Assembly (NCBI RefSeq): GCF_010820555.1
Contig: NZ_JAAIKD010000002.1
Location: 124,001 to 188,000 of the forward strand
Length of the DNA: 64,000 nucleotides
Source of the DNA: Psychroflexus aurantiacus
GTDB taxonomy: Bacteria > Bacteroidota > Bacteroidia > Flavobacteriales > Flavobacteriaceae
Direction of reading: 5' to 3'
Both the position numbers and the translations under genes were made by a program. How positions within the stretch are numbered: position 1 is the first letter of the stretch; the number at the start of each line of letters is the position of its first letter. Under the pieces are notes generated by a model. The model saw nothing but the letters and a program-made list of their open reading frames with translations. It was not told where the DNA came from and searched no databases. This document shows, in pieces, positions 1 to 8,318 of this stretch.

Positions 1-1187
1 TCCAGTTTCTCGAAATAAGCCTGACGCTTATCATGAATCAGTTTGGTTGCTTCACTGAATTTCTCCCAGATTTCATCTCTAAACTCTCTGGCGACTGGAC
101 CCAGCTCTTCTTTCCACATTTTGTGAAGCAACTGAAGCTCTCGAAATGCTCTATTGATATCTTCTTCCTGAGCCAGCTCCTCGGCACGATTTATAATTTT
201 GAGTTTTTGGTCCAAGTTGTATTTGAAATCCATGTCTCTGAATTCACGATCCAAATGCAGAAAATCGTAAAAGCGTTCAACGTGGTGGTGGTAATTGTTC
301 CAGACGGTAGTGTAATCGGTTTTGGGAACAGAACCCGCATTTTTCCAGCGTTCCTGAAGTTCTTTGAATTGTTTAAAACTAGTATTCATACTCTCGCCAG
401 AGCCGATCATGTTTTTTAGCTCCTCAATAATTCCAAGTCTCGTTTTTAGATTGGTGTTGAGGTTCTTCTTAAGCTGAGAATAGTAGTGATCTCTCTTTTC
501 ACGATAATCAAAATAGATGGTGTTGAAGTTTTTCTTTACAGGGGAGGAGTAGTGAAAATCTATAATATTACCGCCTTCAGCAATAAATTCTTCCTTTTTT
601 TCCTCGATGACGTCATTAAATTTCTTGTCGAACTCAATTTTGATATTATTGACATGATCCTTAATGGATTGAACCTTTTCTTTTTTCACGAGGCTTTCCA
701 GCTCAAGCACAAGCTCATCCAGAGACATGGCGTGATAATCCTTCATTTCTATCTCATGTCTTCTTGCCACATCCTGATCTTCGCTGTCTTCTGCATTTGC
801 CTCATCCACATCCTGATCCTTGGATTTTTGATCCTCATCCTCGGATTTCCCTTCAGTCTCATCTGATGCTTCTTCCGTTTTTGAAGTTTTAGAACGTTCT
901 GCAGTCGATTTGGAATCCTCTTTTGACTGATCTTCTTCCGAACCTGCCTCTCCAGGATCCTCAGTTGGGTTTGCTTCAGGAGCATCGGATGCCTCTTCCT
1001 TTTCAGGCGTTTTGGCAGAGGTGTCTTCAGTGGAATCAGCGACGTCCTCGCTTTTCTTTTCTTCTTCTGATTTCGTTTCGGCTTCTTTTGATGCGTTTTG
1101 ATCTTTAGAAGTTTCAGCAGACGAATCTTCAGTTGGTTTCGAGACGTTTTCTTCGTTTATATCCTTAGGATCTTTCTGTTCTGACAT
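1..1187 (-). CDS. DUF349 domain protein, C-terminal part beyond the window
   Basis: The reading frame starts at an ATG at 1187 (MSEQKDPKDINEE) and runs open through the left edge, about 395 codons. The first ~140 residues are a low-complexity acidic stretch rich in Glu, Asp, Ser, Lys and Thr. After it comes charged helical sequence with the repeated F..L...W pattern of DUF349 (for example FKQFKELQERWKNAG and FRELQLLHKMWKEE), a family of unknown function common in Bacteroidota. The protein looks cytoplasmic: no signal peptide or membrane segment. It is divergent from the TonB-dependent receptor gene. Short open frames on the opposite strand across this span are shadows. Family assignment is good; the role is unknown. 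Confidence 0.8.
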   Translation of the reverse strand, partial: MSEQKDPKDINEENVSKPTEDSSAETSKDQNASKEAETKSEEEKKSEDVADSTEDTSAKTPEKEEASDAPEANPTEDPGEAGSEEDQSKEDSKSTAERSKTSKTEEASDETEGKSEDEDQKSKDQDVDEANAEDSEDQDVARRHEIEMKDYHAMSLDELVLELESLVKKEKVQSIKDHVNNIKIEFDKKFNDVIEEKKEEFIAEGGNIIDFHYSSPVKKNFNTIYFDYREKRDHYYSQLKKNLNTNLKTRLGIIEELKNMIGSGESMNTSFKQFKELQERWKNAGSVPKTDYTTVWNNYHHHVERFYDFLHLDREFRDMDFKYNLDQKLKIINRAEELAQEEDINRAFRELQLLHKMWKEELGPVAREFRDEIWEKFSEATKLIHDKRQAYFEKL

Positions 1188-1370
1188 GTCTTTCAATGTT
1201 AAGGTTCTTAAATTCGTTGAAATATAACAACTACCAAGTTACCTCACAAAAAAATGATTGAATTTCCTTGACGAATCAGTCCTTTAAACTGTTAACTCAA
1301 CTTTAACGACATCCGATTAAACTCAATTTATTTGTTGAAGTCCTAGTAATGAACTTTAAACAAAAAAGCA

Positions 1371-3812
1371 GTGTATAAAAAGATATTGATCATACTTGCG
1401 TTTCTTCCTGTTGTAGGATTTGCACAGAAATATGAGTTAAGCGGAAAAGTAATAGACAAGACTATGGATTATCCCTTGGAATATGCCTCTATTTCAGCAA
1501 AAAGTATGGAGGATGGAGCCATAGTAAACGGAGGGGTCACCAATCGTAAGGGTGAATTCTCTATTATGTTGGAAAAAGGAACCTACAATCTTGAGATAGA
1601 ATACATTTCGTTTGAAGTCAGGGAAATCAATAATTTCACTATTACCGAAGATACCGATCTGGGAATCATTCAACTTGGCGCCAAAGCAGATAGTCTGGAT
1701 GAAGTTACTGTGGTTGCTGAAACAACTCAGGTAGAAGTCCGGCTGGATAAAAAGATCTATAATGTGGGAAAAGACCTAACGACCTCCGGTGGTACCGTAA
1801 GTGATGCATTAGGGAATGTACCCTCTGTAACTGTAGATATAGATGGAGCCATCAGTTTACGGGGAAACTCGAATGTAAGAATTCTTATTAACGGTAAACC
1901 CTCCTCCATCGCAGGTTTTGGAGATCAGGATGTATTTCAGCAGCTTCCGGCCAATGCCATTGAATCTGTGGAAGTCATCACCAGCCCTTCAGCCAGATAC
2001 GATGCTGAGGGTACTGCGGGTATCATCAATATTATCTTGAAAAGAGAAAAGACTTTAGGATTTAATGGTTCCATACGAGGGACTCTTGGAGATCCTAAAA
2101 ATTCCGGCGCTTTTGCAGATTTAAATTTGAGAACAGATAATTTTAATGTCTTTACAAGTCTTGGCTTTACCGACAGAGTAAGTCCCGGGAATTCATTTTC
2201 TGATGTCAGATATACAGGCAATTCTAATTTTGATAGAATTATAGAAAACAGAGAGTTTGACAGAACCGGTCAAAACTTCAATTTGAATGCTGGTGTAGAA
2301 TATTTCATTGATGACATGTCTTCCATTACGGCCAGTTTTTTTACCAGACTTGGCGATGATAGAGACGTCTCAACCAATATCAACAGAAGATTTGATGACG
2401 GTGTAGAGAATAGTACTACCGAAAGAATAGAAGAAGAGCTGGAAGAGGATGAGCGTTATCAATATGCATTGAACTACGAGAAAAGGTTTGACAAAGACAA
2501 TAGGGATCACAAACTTACAGCTGACTTACAATATTCCAACTCTGATGAAACCAAAACCGCTATTATCAATGAAAATCAAACCATTCCAGTAGATTCACTG
2601 GTTGCTTTCCAGGATAATCTTGAAACAGAATTTGAAGAGGGTTTTCTTATTCAGGCAGATTACGTCCTGCCTATAGGAGACGCTCAGTTTGAAGCAGGAT
2701 TTCGAGGGGATTATGAAGACCAGACACAAGGATTCCTGGTTCAAAGAAGAAATCTTGAAACCGGAGAACTTGTTACAGATGAGTTCGTTTCCAGTGATTT
2801 TAATTTTACGCAGAATGTGACTGCCGTGTACACGCAGTTTGGTGATAAGATGGGTAAGTTTTCTTACCTCTTAGGTTTAAGGTATGAAAACACACAACTG
2901 AAAGGGAACACCATACCGCTGGTTCCTGAAAATTTTGACAGAAGCTTTGATTTTGATAAGAATTTTGATGGTCTTTTTCCAACCGTTAATTTGGTTTACG
3001 AACTTGGAGAGGATGAAAATGTGACTTTAGGATATAACCGAAGAATTAACAGACCCAGAAGCTGGTATTTAAATCCGTTTCCATCCCAATCCAGTAGAAT
3101 TAATGTCTTTCAGGGTAATCCGGATCTGAATCCCTCATTCGCCAATGCCTTTGATTTAGGCTATTTGAAACGTTGGGAAAAACTGACGTTAACAAGTTCC
3201 GCGTATTTTCAAAGAGAATCGGATGCTTTTGAGCGTGTTGAAAGAGATACAGGAAGGCTTACTGAAGAAGATGGTATTCCTATCATTGAAAATATTCCCA
3301 TTAACCTTTCCACCGAAGAGCGTTATGGCGCCGAAGTAGGGGTCTTATACAATCCGGTGAAATGGTTAAGAACAAATTTAAGTTTCAATTACTTTAAATT
3401 TAAAACAGAAGGAAGTTTTGAAGGTATAAGTTACGGAGCTACTAATGAAAGTTATTTTGGCAGATTCAGTTCCAATATCATTCTTCCCGGTAAAATCCAG
3501 TGGCAGACCAATGCGTTTTACCGAGGGCCAAGACAAAATGCTCAAACAGAAACCGATCCTATTGCTTCAGTCGATTTGGGTTTTAGCAAAGATTTTTTGA
3601 AAGAAGAAAATTTGACGGTATCCTTGAATATCAGAGATTTATTCAACTCCAGGAAACGGGATCAATTTACAGTGACAGAAAATTTCACTTCTACCACGTC
3701 GTCACAGTGGAGAGTGAGACAAATTACAGCTACTGTAGTGTACAGGTTTAACCAGCAAAAGAAAGACCAGAGAAGAGGTGGTGACGAAGATTACGATGAA
3801 GGCGAGTTCTAG
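1371..3812 (+). CDS. TonB-dependent receptor, outer-membrane beta-barrel family
   Basis: 813 aa. A signal peptide (MYKKILIILAFLPVVGFAQ) is followed by a carboxypeptidase-regulatory-like beta-sandwich (about residues 20-105), a plug domain (about 110-225, with LRGNSNVRILINGKPS and ITSPSARYDAEG), then a long barrel of alternating aromatic strands. This order is the Bacteroidota 'outer membrane beta-barrel family' subgroup of TonB-dependent receptors, without an adjacent SusD. The start is GTG: the frame upstream is closed by a TGA at 1350 and holds no ATG. The substrate cannot be told from sequence. The C-terminus ends in a Gly/Asp/Glu-rich tail after the last strand. A strong hairpin follows the stop. 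Confidence 0.88.
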   Translation: MYKKILIILAFLPVVGFAQKYELSGKVIDKTMDYPLEYASISAKSMEDGAIVNGGVTNRKGEFSIMLEKGTYNLEIEYISFEVREINNFTITEDTDLGIIQLGAKADSLDEVTVVAETTQVEVRLDKKIYNVGKDLTTSGGTVSDALGNVPSVTVDIDGAISLRGNSNVRILINGKPSSIAGFGDQDVFQQLPANAIESVEVITSPSARYDAEGTAGIINIILKREKTLGFNGSIRGTLGDPKNSGAFADLNLRTDNFNVFTSLGFTDRVSPGNSFSDVRYTGNSNFDRIIENREFDRTGQNFNLNAGVEYFIDDMSSITASFFTRLGDDRDVSTNINRRFDDGVENSTTERIEEELEEDERYQYALNYEKRFDKDNRDHKLTADLQYSNSDETKTAIINENQTIPVDSLVAFQDNLETEFEEGFLIQADYVLPIGDAQFEAGFRGDYEDQTQGFLVQRRNLETGELVTDEFVSSDFNFTQNVTAVYTQFGDKMGKFSYLLGLRYENTQLKGNTIPLVPENFDRSFDFDKNFDGLFPTVNLVYELGEDENVTLGYNRRINRPRSWYLNPFPSQSSRINVFQGNPDLNPSFANAFDLGYLKRWEKLTLTSSAYFQRESDAFERVERDTGRLTEEDGIPIIENIPINLSTEERYGAEVGVLYNPVKWLRTNLSFNYFKFKTEGSFEGISYGATNESYFGRFSSNIILPGKIQWQTNAFYRGPRQNAQTETDPIASVDLGFSKDFLKEENLTVSLNIRDLFNSRKRDQFTVTENFTSTTSSQWRVRQITATVVYRFNQQKKDQRRGGDEDYDEGEF

Positions 3813-3830
3813 TATCTGAGGATATATCAC

Positions 3831-3871
3831 AAACAGAAAAGGCAGGAAATGAATTCCTGCCTTTTCTGTTT
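3831..3871. terminator. Bidirectional terminator between the receptor gene and a small ORF
   Basis: A perfect 18-bp stem (arms 3831-3848 and 3854-3871) with a 5-nt loop. The arms end in A-runs on the left and T-runs on the right, so it can serve both convergent genes. Confidence 0.85.
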
Positions 3872-3892
3872 TTATAAAAAAATATGTTTGAC

Positions 3893-4063
3893 TTAGTCGT
3901 CTTTCTTCTTCTTTTTACCCTCTTTGATTTCTTTCAATCGTTCCATTAAAGAACCTCCAATCCAGTAAGGAATGATGGCCGTTAAAAATATCATTAACCA
4001 AAACCCGATAGTTAAGATGAGTAGAAAAAGTAAAAACCCTAAATATTGATCAAATTCGAACAT
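3893..4063 (-). CDS. Small membrane protein, 56 aa
   Basis: Starts at ATG 4063 (MFEFDQYLGFLLFLLILTIG) and stops at TAA 3895-3893. Residues ~8-35 form one long or two short hydrophobic helices. A polar stretch follows and the C-terminus is strongly basic, ending in a Lys-rich tail and DD. I do not recognise a family. Support comes from the intact frame, the hydrophobic/basic layout typical of real small membrane proteins, and its placement between a terminator and the fumC promoter. Function unknown. Confidence 0.6.
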   Translation of the reverse strand: MFEFDQYLGFLLFLLILTIGFWLMIFLTAIIPYWIGGSLMERLKEIKEGKKKKKDD

Positions 4064-4175
4064 CAGAATAATTTTTGTTTCGACAAAGATAAATAAACAT
4101 TGAATTACAGGCTCATGTTTTTAAAAATAATTGTTCTGAAATTGTGTTTTAGAATCAACTCCATGTAATATTTAT

Positions 4176-4183
4176 TAAATTTG
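4176..4183 (+). promoter_or_regulatory. -7 element upstream of fumC
   Basis: TAAATTTG matches the Bacteroidota consensus TAnnTTTG, 20 nt before the fumC ATG. No TTG at the usual -33 spacing is seen. Confidence 0.5.
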
Positions 4184-4203
4184 ACAAACAAAAAAATCAT
4201 ACC

Positions 4204-5595
4204 ATGTCTTACAGAATAGAGAAAGATACCATAGGCGAAGTTCAGGTGCCCTCCGATAAATTATGGGCTGCTCAAACCGAGCGTTCCCGGAATAATTTCA
4301 AAATTGGTCCCCAGGCTTCCATGCCTTTGGAAATAATTTATGGCTTTGCTTATTTGAAAAAAGCAGCGGCTTATACCAATGCCGAATTGGGCGTTCTTGA
4401 AGAAGAAAAAAGAGATCTTATCGCCAAGGTTTGTGATGAGATTCTGGAAGGTCAGCACGATGATCAGTTTCCGCTGGTCATCTGGCAGACAGGTTCCGGA
4501 ACGCAGAGCAATATGAATGTGAACGAGGTGATTTCCAATAGAATTCACCAGTTACAGGGACATGAGCTAGGGAAAGGCGATAAATTTGTGTCTCCAAACG
4601 ATGATGTGAATAAATCTCAGTCTTCCAACGACACCTTCCCAACCGGCATGCATATTGCGATTTATAAGAAAATAGTCGACGTTACTATTCCAGGCGTTTC
4701 TCAATTGAGAGATCAGCTGCAAAAAAAGGCTGAAGACTTTAAAGAGGTTGTAAAAATCGGGAGAACGCATTTCATGGACGCTACGCCCTTAACCCTCGGA
4801 CAAGAATTCAGCGGCTACGTCTCCCAGCTTAATCATGGTCTGAAGGCTTTGGAAAATACCCTGCCTCACCTGCAGGAACTCGCACTTGGAGGAACAGCTG
4901 TTGGAACCGGCCTTAATACTCCGGAAGGCTATGCTGAGAAGGTGGCGAAGTATATCGCAGATTTCACCAATTTGCCTTTTGTTTCCGCAGAAAATAAATT
5001 TGAAGCACTGGCGGCTCACGACTCCTTGGTAGAAACCCATGGTGCATTGAAACAACTTGCGGTATCGCTTAATAAAATAGGAAACGATATTAGAATGCTG
5101 TCATCTGGTCCGCGAAGTGGCATAGGGGAAATCAGCATTCCAGCCAACGAGCCAGGATCTTCAATCATGCCAGGGAAAGTCAATCCTACCCAGTGTGAAG
5201 CCCTGACCATGGTTTGTGCTCAGGTAATGGGTAATGATGTTGCCGTAGGCGTAGGAGGTATGCAGGGTCAGTTTGAGCTTAACGTTTTCAAACCTGTGAT
5301 GGCTGCCAATGTCTTGCAGTCGGCCCAGTTAATCGGGGATGCCTGTGTGTCATTTGATGAAAATTGTGCGGCAGGAATTGAACCAAACCAGGAGCGAATC
5401 AATGAGTTAGTCAATAATTCCTTGATGCTGGTCACAGCCCTTAATACCAAAATCGGCTATTACAAAGCCGCAGAAATCGCTAATAAAGCCCATGAAAATG
5501 GGACCACTTTAAAAGAAGAAGCGGTTAATCTGGGATATACCACCGCAGAAGAATTCGATAAGTGGGTAGATCCAAAAGCGATGACGAATTCTTAA
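4204..5595 (+). CDS. fumC: Class II fumarate hydratase
   Basis: 463 aa, normal length for FumC. It catalyses reversible hydration of fumarate to malate in the TCA cycle, in the cytoplasm, as a homotetramer. The superfamily signature [11 protein letters not shown] with the catalytic serine loop lies at residues 318-328, and the region [20 protein letters not shown] near residue 190 carries the conserved HxxDAxP. The N-terminal ExDxxGEV-P and WGAQT-like (WAAQTERS) segments also fit. It is monocistronic, with a TAnnTTTG element upstream and a strong terminator downstream. Confidence 0.97.
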   Translation: MSYRIEKDTIGEVQVPSDKLWAAQTERSRNNFKIGPQASMPLEIIYGFAYLKKAAAYTNAELGVLEEEKRDLIAKVCDEILEGQHDDQFPLVIWQTGSGTQSNMNVNEVISNRIHQLQGHELGKGDKFVSPNDDVNKSQSSNDTFPTGMHIAIYKKIVDVTIPGVSQLRDQLQKKAEDFKEVVKIGRTHFMDATPLTLGQEFSGYVSQLNHGLKALENTLPHLQELALGGTAVGTGLNTPEGYAEKVAKYIADFTNLPFVSAENKFEALAAHDSLVETHGALKQLAVSLNKIGNDIRMLSSGPRSGIGEISIPANEPGSSIMPGKVNPTQCEALTMVCAQVMGNDVAVGVGGMQGQFELNVFKPVMAANVLQSAQLIGDACVSFDENCAAGIEPNQERINELVNNSLMLVTALNTKIGYYKAAEIANKAHENGTTLKEEAVNLGYTTAEEFDKWVDPKAMTNS

Positions 5596-5626
5596 GTGCA
5601 TGGTTTGGGGTATCGTCCTTTAATCA

Positions 5627-5664
5627 AAAAAACGGGTTTGAAAATTATTTCAAACCCGTTTTTT
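5627..5664 (+). terminator. fumC terminator
   Basis: A perfect 17-bp stem, left arm 5627-5643, loop 5644-5647, right arm 5648-5664, ending in a T-run. Its 3' side touches the stop codon of the convergent gene at 5663, so it may also act on that strand. Confidence 0.8.
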
Positions 5665-6643
5665 ATTTTGAATATCCCCTTAGGATTGCTTCTGCCGAAA
5701 AGCCTTCTAGGTTTCCATACCGATGAATGCAGACATTTACAGGTAAGGCTTTAAGCACCCCTTCCAGGCCTTCATAATAATGAATGCCTTTTTTTAATGT
5801 TACGGTCTCATCCGGTCTGTTGGCAGGAGTATGGCTTTCCGGAATGATAAGCAGAACGCTTAAATCTGTATATGTAGCCAGCCAGTCTTTTAGAATAGAA
5901 TCCACACTGGTCATCAATTCTTTGGTGAACGGTGGATCTAAACACCAGTGGCCTGGATTTTGGGGTTTATCGAGATTAAAAAAACTGCCGGCACTGCCAA
6001 AGATTTCATCTGTATCCTTAAAAAGACTGTAAAACTTAGCCTCTGGTTTACCGAGTACTCTGGCATTGAATGGAGAAGCAAAGCCTTCATTTCTTATGCC
6101 CCAGTCATAAAACAGGTCATAAACCTCTTGGGGTGGACCAATGTGCCGCGTTTCAGCATAAATCGAAGCATACCTCAAAGCAGATCTTAACACGGCATTT
6201 GCGGCTGTTTCTTCATCCGTTTTTGACCTGACAAAATTGAAAGCTTTGTCGATATACTGGTTTCGTTCAAGTTTGAAATCCCCAGCCTCAAATGCATCTG
6301 AACTGACTTTTACAATTTCAGGGCCAGTGACACTTTCAGTAGTATTGCTGAAGGTATTTTTGATTAACCTAAGACAATCCTCAGCTTCTTCGGGGTTCAA
6401 ACGTAAGTCAGCGTAACCGAAGCCTGAAGTAATGGTATCCGTATCGGTCTTCATAAATAAATCCGCACCGGAAGTCTGGTGAGTGAACAGCAGATTCATC
6501 AGCGTGTTTTCAAGTCCGGCTTTTACCTGAGAACGCTTAGCTTTGGAGGAAAGGCTAGCAAAAATTTCATGGAGAATCTTCCGGCTTAAGGCCCAGTGTT
6601 TATATTCAGTAAGGACTTCTGAGGTAACTGTATAGGATTTCAT
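5663..6643 (-). CDS. PCIF1-like N6-adenine methyltransferase homologue
   Basis: 326 aa, no signal peptide or membrane segment. The C-terminal half matches from memory the methyltransferase core of PCIF1/CAPAM, the eukaryotic mRNA cap-adjacent m6A enzyme: EGFASPFN at 186-193, DTDEIFGSAGSFF at 210-222, then CLDPPFTKELM at 234-244, followed by a strand SVLLIIPES (262-270). In PCIF1 the corresponding segments are ECFASPLN, DTDGYFGSRG and ANPPFCEELM, in the same order and at similar spacing. DPPF is an acceptable form of the [DN]PP[FYW] catalytic motif. The N-terminal ~150 residues are helical and I cannot name them. It sits 65 bp downstream of arsC on the same strand. The target (DNA, tRNA, mRNA or other) cannot be inferred. 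Homology is fairly sure, activity is inference. Confidence 0.72.
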   Translation of the reverse strand: MKSYTVTSEVLTEYKHWALSRKILHEIFASLSSKAKRSQVKAGLENTLMNLLFTHQTSGADLFMKTDTDTITSGFGYADLRLNPEEAEDCLRLIKNTFSNTTESVTGPEIVKVSSDAFEAGDFKLERNQYIDKAFNFVRSKTDEETAANAVLRSALRYASIYAETRHIGPPQEVYDLFYDWGIRNEGFASPFNARVLGKPEAKFYSLFKDTDEIFGSAGSFFNLDKPQNPGHWCLDPPFTKELMTSVDSILKDWLATYTDLSVLLIIPESHTPANRPDETVTLKKGIHYYEGLEGVLKALPVNVCIHRYGNLEGFSAEAILRGYSK

Positions 6644-6708
6644 GAATTTTGCTTTTGTGAGAGCCTCAAAACTATAAAGATCTTCAGTGGGAAGACTTTG
6701 AATAAATC

Positions 6709-7050
6709 TTAAAGAATTCCTTTAATCTTTTCCGGAGGTCTTCCAATGGCAGCCTTCTGACCGTTCACTACTATTGGCCGTTCTATCAGTTTGGGATACG
6801 CATGAAGAGCGTCGAGGACCTCTGAATCGCTCAGGGACCTGCCTTTGAAATTCTCTTTCCAGATTTTTTCCTGTGTTCTTACAAGTTCTACTGGAGAGAT
6901 TTTCAGTTTATCGAGGATGGATTTAAGTTCTTCCTTGGCAGGAGCGTCATCCAGATATTTGATGATTTCAAAATCTTGTCCTGAATCCTCGAGAATAGCT
7001 AAGCCTTCTCTGGATTTTTTACATCGCGGGTTGTGGTATATTTTAATCAT
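6709..7050 (-). CDS. arsC: ArsC/Spx-family thioredoxin-fold protein (arsenate reductase-like)
   Basis: 113 aa. The N-terminus IKIYHNPRCKKSREGLAIL carries the single active-site Cys (residue 10) of the glutaredoxin-coupled ArsC family. The conserved ERPIVV segment (residues 91-96) and the following GRPPEKI also fit. Its ATG overlaps the prfB stop codon (ATGA, 7050-7047), so it is translationally coupled to prfB. No other ars gene is near, so a housekeeping redox role of the ArsC/YffB type is as likely as arsenate detoxification. Confidence 0.8.
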   Translation of the reverse strand: MIKIYHNPRCKKSREGLAILEDSGQDFEIIKYLDDAPAKEELKSILDKLKISPVELVRTQEKIWKENFKGRSLSDSEVLDALHAYPKLIERPIVVNGQKAAIGRPPEKIKGIL

Positions 7051-8154
7051 AAGCTATCGGTATCTTTTTTCTGTCCGCTACTCATGAGGAAGGTTTTCAA
7101 AAAGGAATCGATATGACCATTCATCACATCATCTACATTTCCACTTTCATGTCCTGTCCTCACATCCTTCACGAGTTTATAGGGGTGCATCACATAATTT
7201 CGAATTTGCGATCCCCATTCTATGCTTTTCTTTTCAGATTCAATTTCATTTCTGGCGGCCTGTTGCTTTTTCAGCTCAATTTCATAGAGTTGAGATTTCA
7301 GCATCTTCATGGCTTTTTCTCTGTTTTCCAGCTGAGATCGCGTCTCAGAATTATGGATCACAATACCACTGGGATGGTGAGTAAGAATCGCCTTGGTTTC
7401 AACTTTATTTACATTTTGACCTCCGGCACCCCCAGATCGGGCAAAATCCCAGTTGATGTCTGAAGGATTTATATCGATTTCTATGGTATCATCTACCAAA
7501 GGATAAACATAGACCGAAGCGAAAGAGGTGTGCCGTTTGGCATTACTGTCAAAAGGGGAAATTCTCACCAGGCGATGAACACCGTTTTCACCTTTCAGCC
7601 ATCCAAAAGCATAATCGCCTTCTATTTCTAAAGTCACTGTTTTGATTCCTGCAACGTCACCAGACTGGTGGTTGAGTTCTCTTACTTTGAAACCTTTGCG
7701 CTCGGCCCACATCACATACATTCTCATGAGCATTTCTGCCCAGTCACAACTTTCAGTACCTCCGGCACCTGCTGTAATTTGTAATATGGCGGTTAAAGGA
7801 TCGCTTTCCTCGGAGAGCATGTTTTTGAATTCCAGATCTTCGATCAGCTCCAAAGCTTCATCGTGTTTGCTCTGGATTTCTTCTTCTGAAATATCTCCAT
7901 CCTCGTAAAATTCAAACAAAACGTTCAGGTCCTCTACTTTTTGTCTGGCTTCATCAAAGCTTTTGATCCATTGCTTTTCATCGTTGATGGCCTGCATCAA
8001 TTTTTGAGCTTCCTGGGGTCTATCCCAGAAATCTGGCGCAAATGTTTTTTCTTCTTCGTTGGCAACTTTGATGCGTTTGGCATCTAAGTCAAAGATATTG
8101 GTTTAGGGAAGTGATACGCTTGTTGATGGTTTTGATGGACTCGGCATTAATCAT
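7047..8154 (-). CDS. prfB: Peptide chain release factor 2, with programmed +1 frameshift
   Basis: Translation starts at ATG 8154 (MINAESIKTINKRITSLNQYL) and reaches an in-frame TGA at 8091-8089 after 21 codons. A +1 slip on CTT TGA C, skipping the T at 8091, continues with GAC at 8090 (DLDAKRIKVANEEEK) and runs to TGA at 7049-7047, giving 368 aa, normal for RF2. The tripeptide anticodon region SPFDSNAKRHTS and the catalytic GGQ in SGGAGGQNVNKVETK identify RF2, which reads UGA and UAA. The gene therefore regulates itself: when RF2 is scarce the slow UGA favours frameshifting. A gene caller that ignores the slip would start at 8000 and lose about 50 residues. Its final stop is also UGA. Confidence 0.96.
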
Positions 8155-8168
8155 AACTGAAATTTTGT

Positions 8169-8199
8169 CAAATTTAAAAATTATCCATTGCGTCATCAA
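8169..8199 (-). promoter_or_regulatory. prfB promoter
   Basis: On the minus strand: TTG at 8199-8197, 20-nt spacer, TAAATTTG at 8176-8169, then 14 nt to the prfB ATG. This is a full Bacteroidota -33/-7 pair. Confidence 0.65.
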
Positions 8200-8231
8200 T
8201 CTAATTATGTTTATTTTCGAATAAAAAGTCC

Positions 8232-8253
8232 TTTGCTGATTTTAATCAGCAAA
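8232..8253. repeat. Perfect 10+2+10 inverted repeat between prfB and ltaE
   Basis: Arms TTTGCTGATT (8232-8241) and AATCAGCAAA (8244-8253) with a 2-nt centre, in the divergent intergenic region. The short centre suits a dimeric protein operator better than an RNA hairpin. There is no U-run after it, so it is not a typical terminator. Confidence 0.45.
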
Positions 8254-8318
8254 ATCTACACCTGCACGAGTGTTTCATTCAGGCGGGTATAACACCAAAG
8301 CACGCTAAACCTACATAC

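Noticed and set aside
33-1108. Plus-strand ORFs of 61-128 aa over the first kilobase
   Set aside because: They are antisense shadows of the DUF349 gene, whose frame shows family sequence.
7047-8000. A 317-aa RF2 starting at ATG 8000
   Set aside because: It would omit the conserved N-terminal region recovered by the frameshift from ATG 8154.
5663-8154. Restriction-modification or phage-defence island around the PCIF1-like gene
   Set aside because: Neighbours are arsC and prfB, both housekeeping; no endonuclease is adjacent.
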